NCBI GenBank assembly: GCA_003542015.1
Contig: DPLL01000468.1
Span: 7,424 to 21,645 of the forward strand
Direction of reading: 5' to 3'
Source: Microcoleaceae cyanobacterium UBA9251
Lineage (GTDB): Bacteria > Cyanobacteriota > Cyanobacteriia > Cyanobacteriales > Microcoleaceae
Length of the DNA stretch: 14,222 nucleotides
Part shown: positions 13,832 to 14,222 of the stretch, in pieces
Layout: every line of letters starts with the position of its first letter
How positions within the stretch are numbered: the stretch's first letter is position 1
The notes under the pieces: model-generated
What the model saw: the letters and a program-made list of their open reading frames with translations, nothing else
Told to the model about the DNA's origin: nothing
Database searches by the model: none
Program-made: the position numbers and the translations under genes

Positions 13832-13981
13832 ACCACCAAAACCCAACGGGCGATCGAACATCTGCGTTAATCCCCGTCAATCCACCTCTTTGACAAAATA
13901 CTGCAAAAATACGATCTGCTACCCAGAAAATCCTCTGTTTTAACCGCAGATAAAGACAGATAACGCTGATTAACGCTGATG
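13832..13981. repeat. Dispersed repeat copy B, upstream of copy 2
   Basis: It has the same order as copy A: ACCACCAAAACCCAAC, CCGTCAATCCACCTCTTTG, ATCTGCTACCCAGAAAATCC, then ACCGCAGATAAAGACAGATA and CGCTGAT units. The position relative to the gene start (about 44 bases) matches copy A, as expected if gene and flank were duplicated together. Confidence 0.75.
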
Positions 13982-13990
13982 AATATCCAA

Positions 13991-14100
13991 ATCTGCGTTA
14001 ATCCGCGGCAATCCACCTCTTTGACAAAATACTGAAAAAATACTATCTGCGGTTAAAAATCCCCCTTTTTTAACCGCAGATCAACGCAGATAATCGCAGT
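13991..14100. repeat. Dispersed repeat copy C
   Basis: It starts ATCTGCGTTAATCCGCGGCA, carries the shared CAATCCACCTCTTTGACAAA and AATACTATCTGCGG, and ends with ACCGCAGATCAACGCAGATA. The ATCTGCG and CGCAGAT termini are inverted, which makes the element palindromic overall. Confidence 0.75.
14045..14081. repeat. Perfect 15-bp hairpin within repeat copy C
   Basis: ATCTGCGGTTAAAAA (14045-14059) and TTTTTAACCGCAGAT (14067-14081) are exact reverse complements around a 7-base loop (TCCCCCT). It is the most stable simple hairpin I found by eye in the window. Confidence 0.8.
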
Positions 14101-14222
14101 TGAATTAGATACAGCAGATTCCACGTTTATGAAGTACACCCCTGATCGATCCCCCTAGGGACACTCAAGCGTGCCCTTCTTAGTGTCAACTTAAGCCTGA
14201 AACCCTTGAGAAATCTGGGTTT

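Larger units (their letters stand above)
13789..14222. other. Repeat-rich region upstream of copy 2 to the window end
   Basis: It contains repeat copies B and C, a perfect 15-bp hairpin (14045-14081) and a partial AGAAACC-type inverted repeat cut by the window edge (AAACCC at 14200-14205, GGGTTT at 14217-14222). GACACT (14160-14165) and AGTGTC (14182-14187) form a weaker pair. I see no gene here. Confidence 0.7.

Noticed and set aside
12805..13870. Plus-strand reading frames opposite the second pentapeptide gene
   Set aside because: Same reason: periodic antisense of pentapeptide repeats, without ribosome sites or recognisable domains.

Overview
The window looks like chromosomal DNA from a filamentous cyanobacterium, probably an Oscillatoriales relative (Microcoleus/Oscillatoria-like). 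The evidence is frequent GCGATCGC (HIP1-type) octamers, heptanucleotide tandem repeats in nearly every intergenic gap, a cyanobacterial-style SNF2 helicase starting MAILHGSWLL, and pentapeptide-repeat proteins starting MDxEELL. The genus is inference.

Layout. 41-979 (+) encodes epoxyqueuosine reductase QueG. It is followed by a repeat-rich gap with two large inverted-repeat elements and then a HAD-family phosphatase (1266-1904, +). A 37-residue single-helix ORF (2033-2146, +) follows, with a good promoter and ribosome binding site. An IS200/IS605-group (IS1341-type, tnpB-only) element fills about 2222-3645. Its right end touches the stop codon of the next gene, a SWIM zinc-finger protein (3642-4469, -). 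That gene lies downstream of a large SNF2-family helicase (4605-7958, -), and the two look like a functional pair. Polynucleotide phosphorylase (pnp, 8351-10504, +) is divergent from the helicase, with a terminator-like hairpin in its leader region.

The right third (10870-13788, -) holds the most unusual content: two tandem paralogous genes, each encoding a full pentapeptide-repeat beta-helix protein fused in frame to a complete RidA (YjgF/UK114) enamine/imine deaminase domain. The RidA halves are almost identical (122 of 129 residues by my count, the last 49 identical), while the pentapeptide halves have diverged. Related copies of a palindromic 'ATCTGCGTTAATCC...ACCGCAGATAAA' repeat lie upstream of both genes and between them, so the duplication probably included flanking DNA.

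How the genes relate. QueG (tRNA modification), PNPase (RNA turnover) and the HAD phosphatase are housekeeping-type and show no operon link here. The SNF2 and SWIM genes are the one probable operon. I found no tRNA, rRNA or CRISPR array. The best candidate for something not widely described is the duplicated pentapeptide-RidA fusion. The TnpB element, its predicted right-end RNA and its exact junction with the SWIM stop codon come next.
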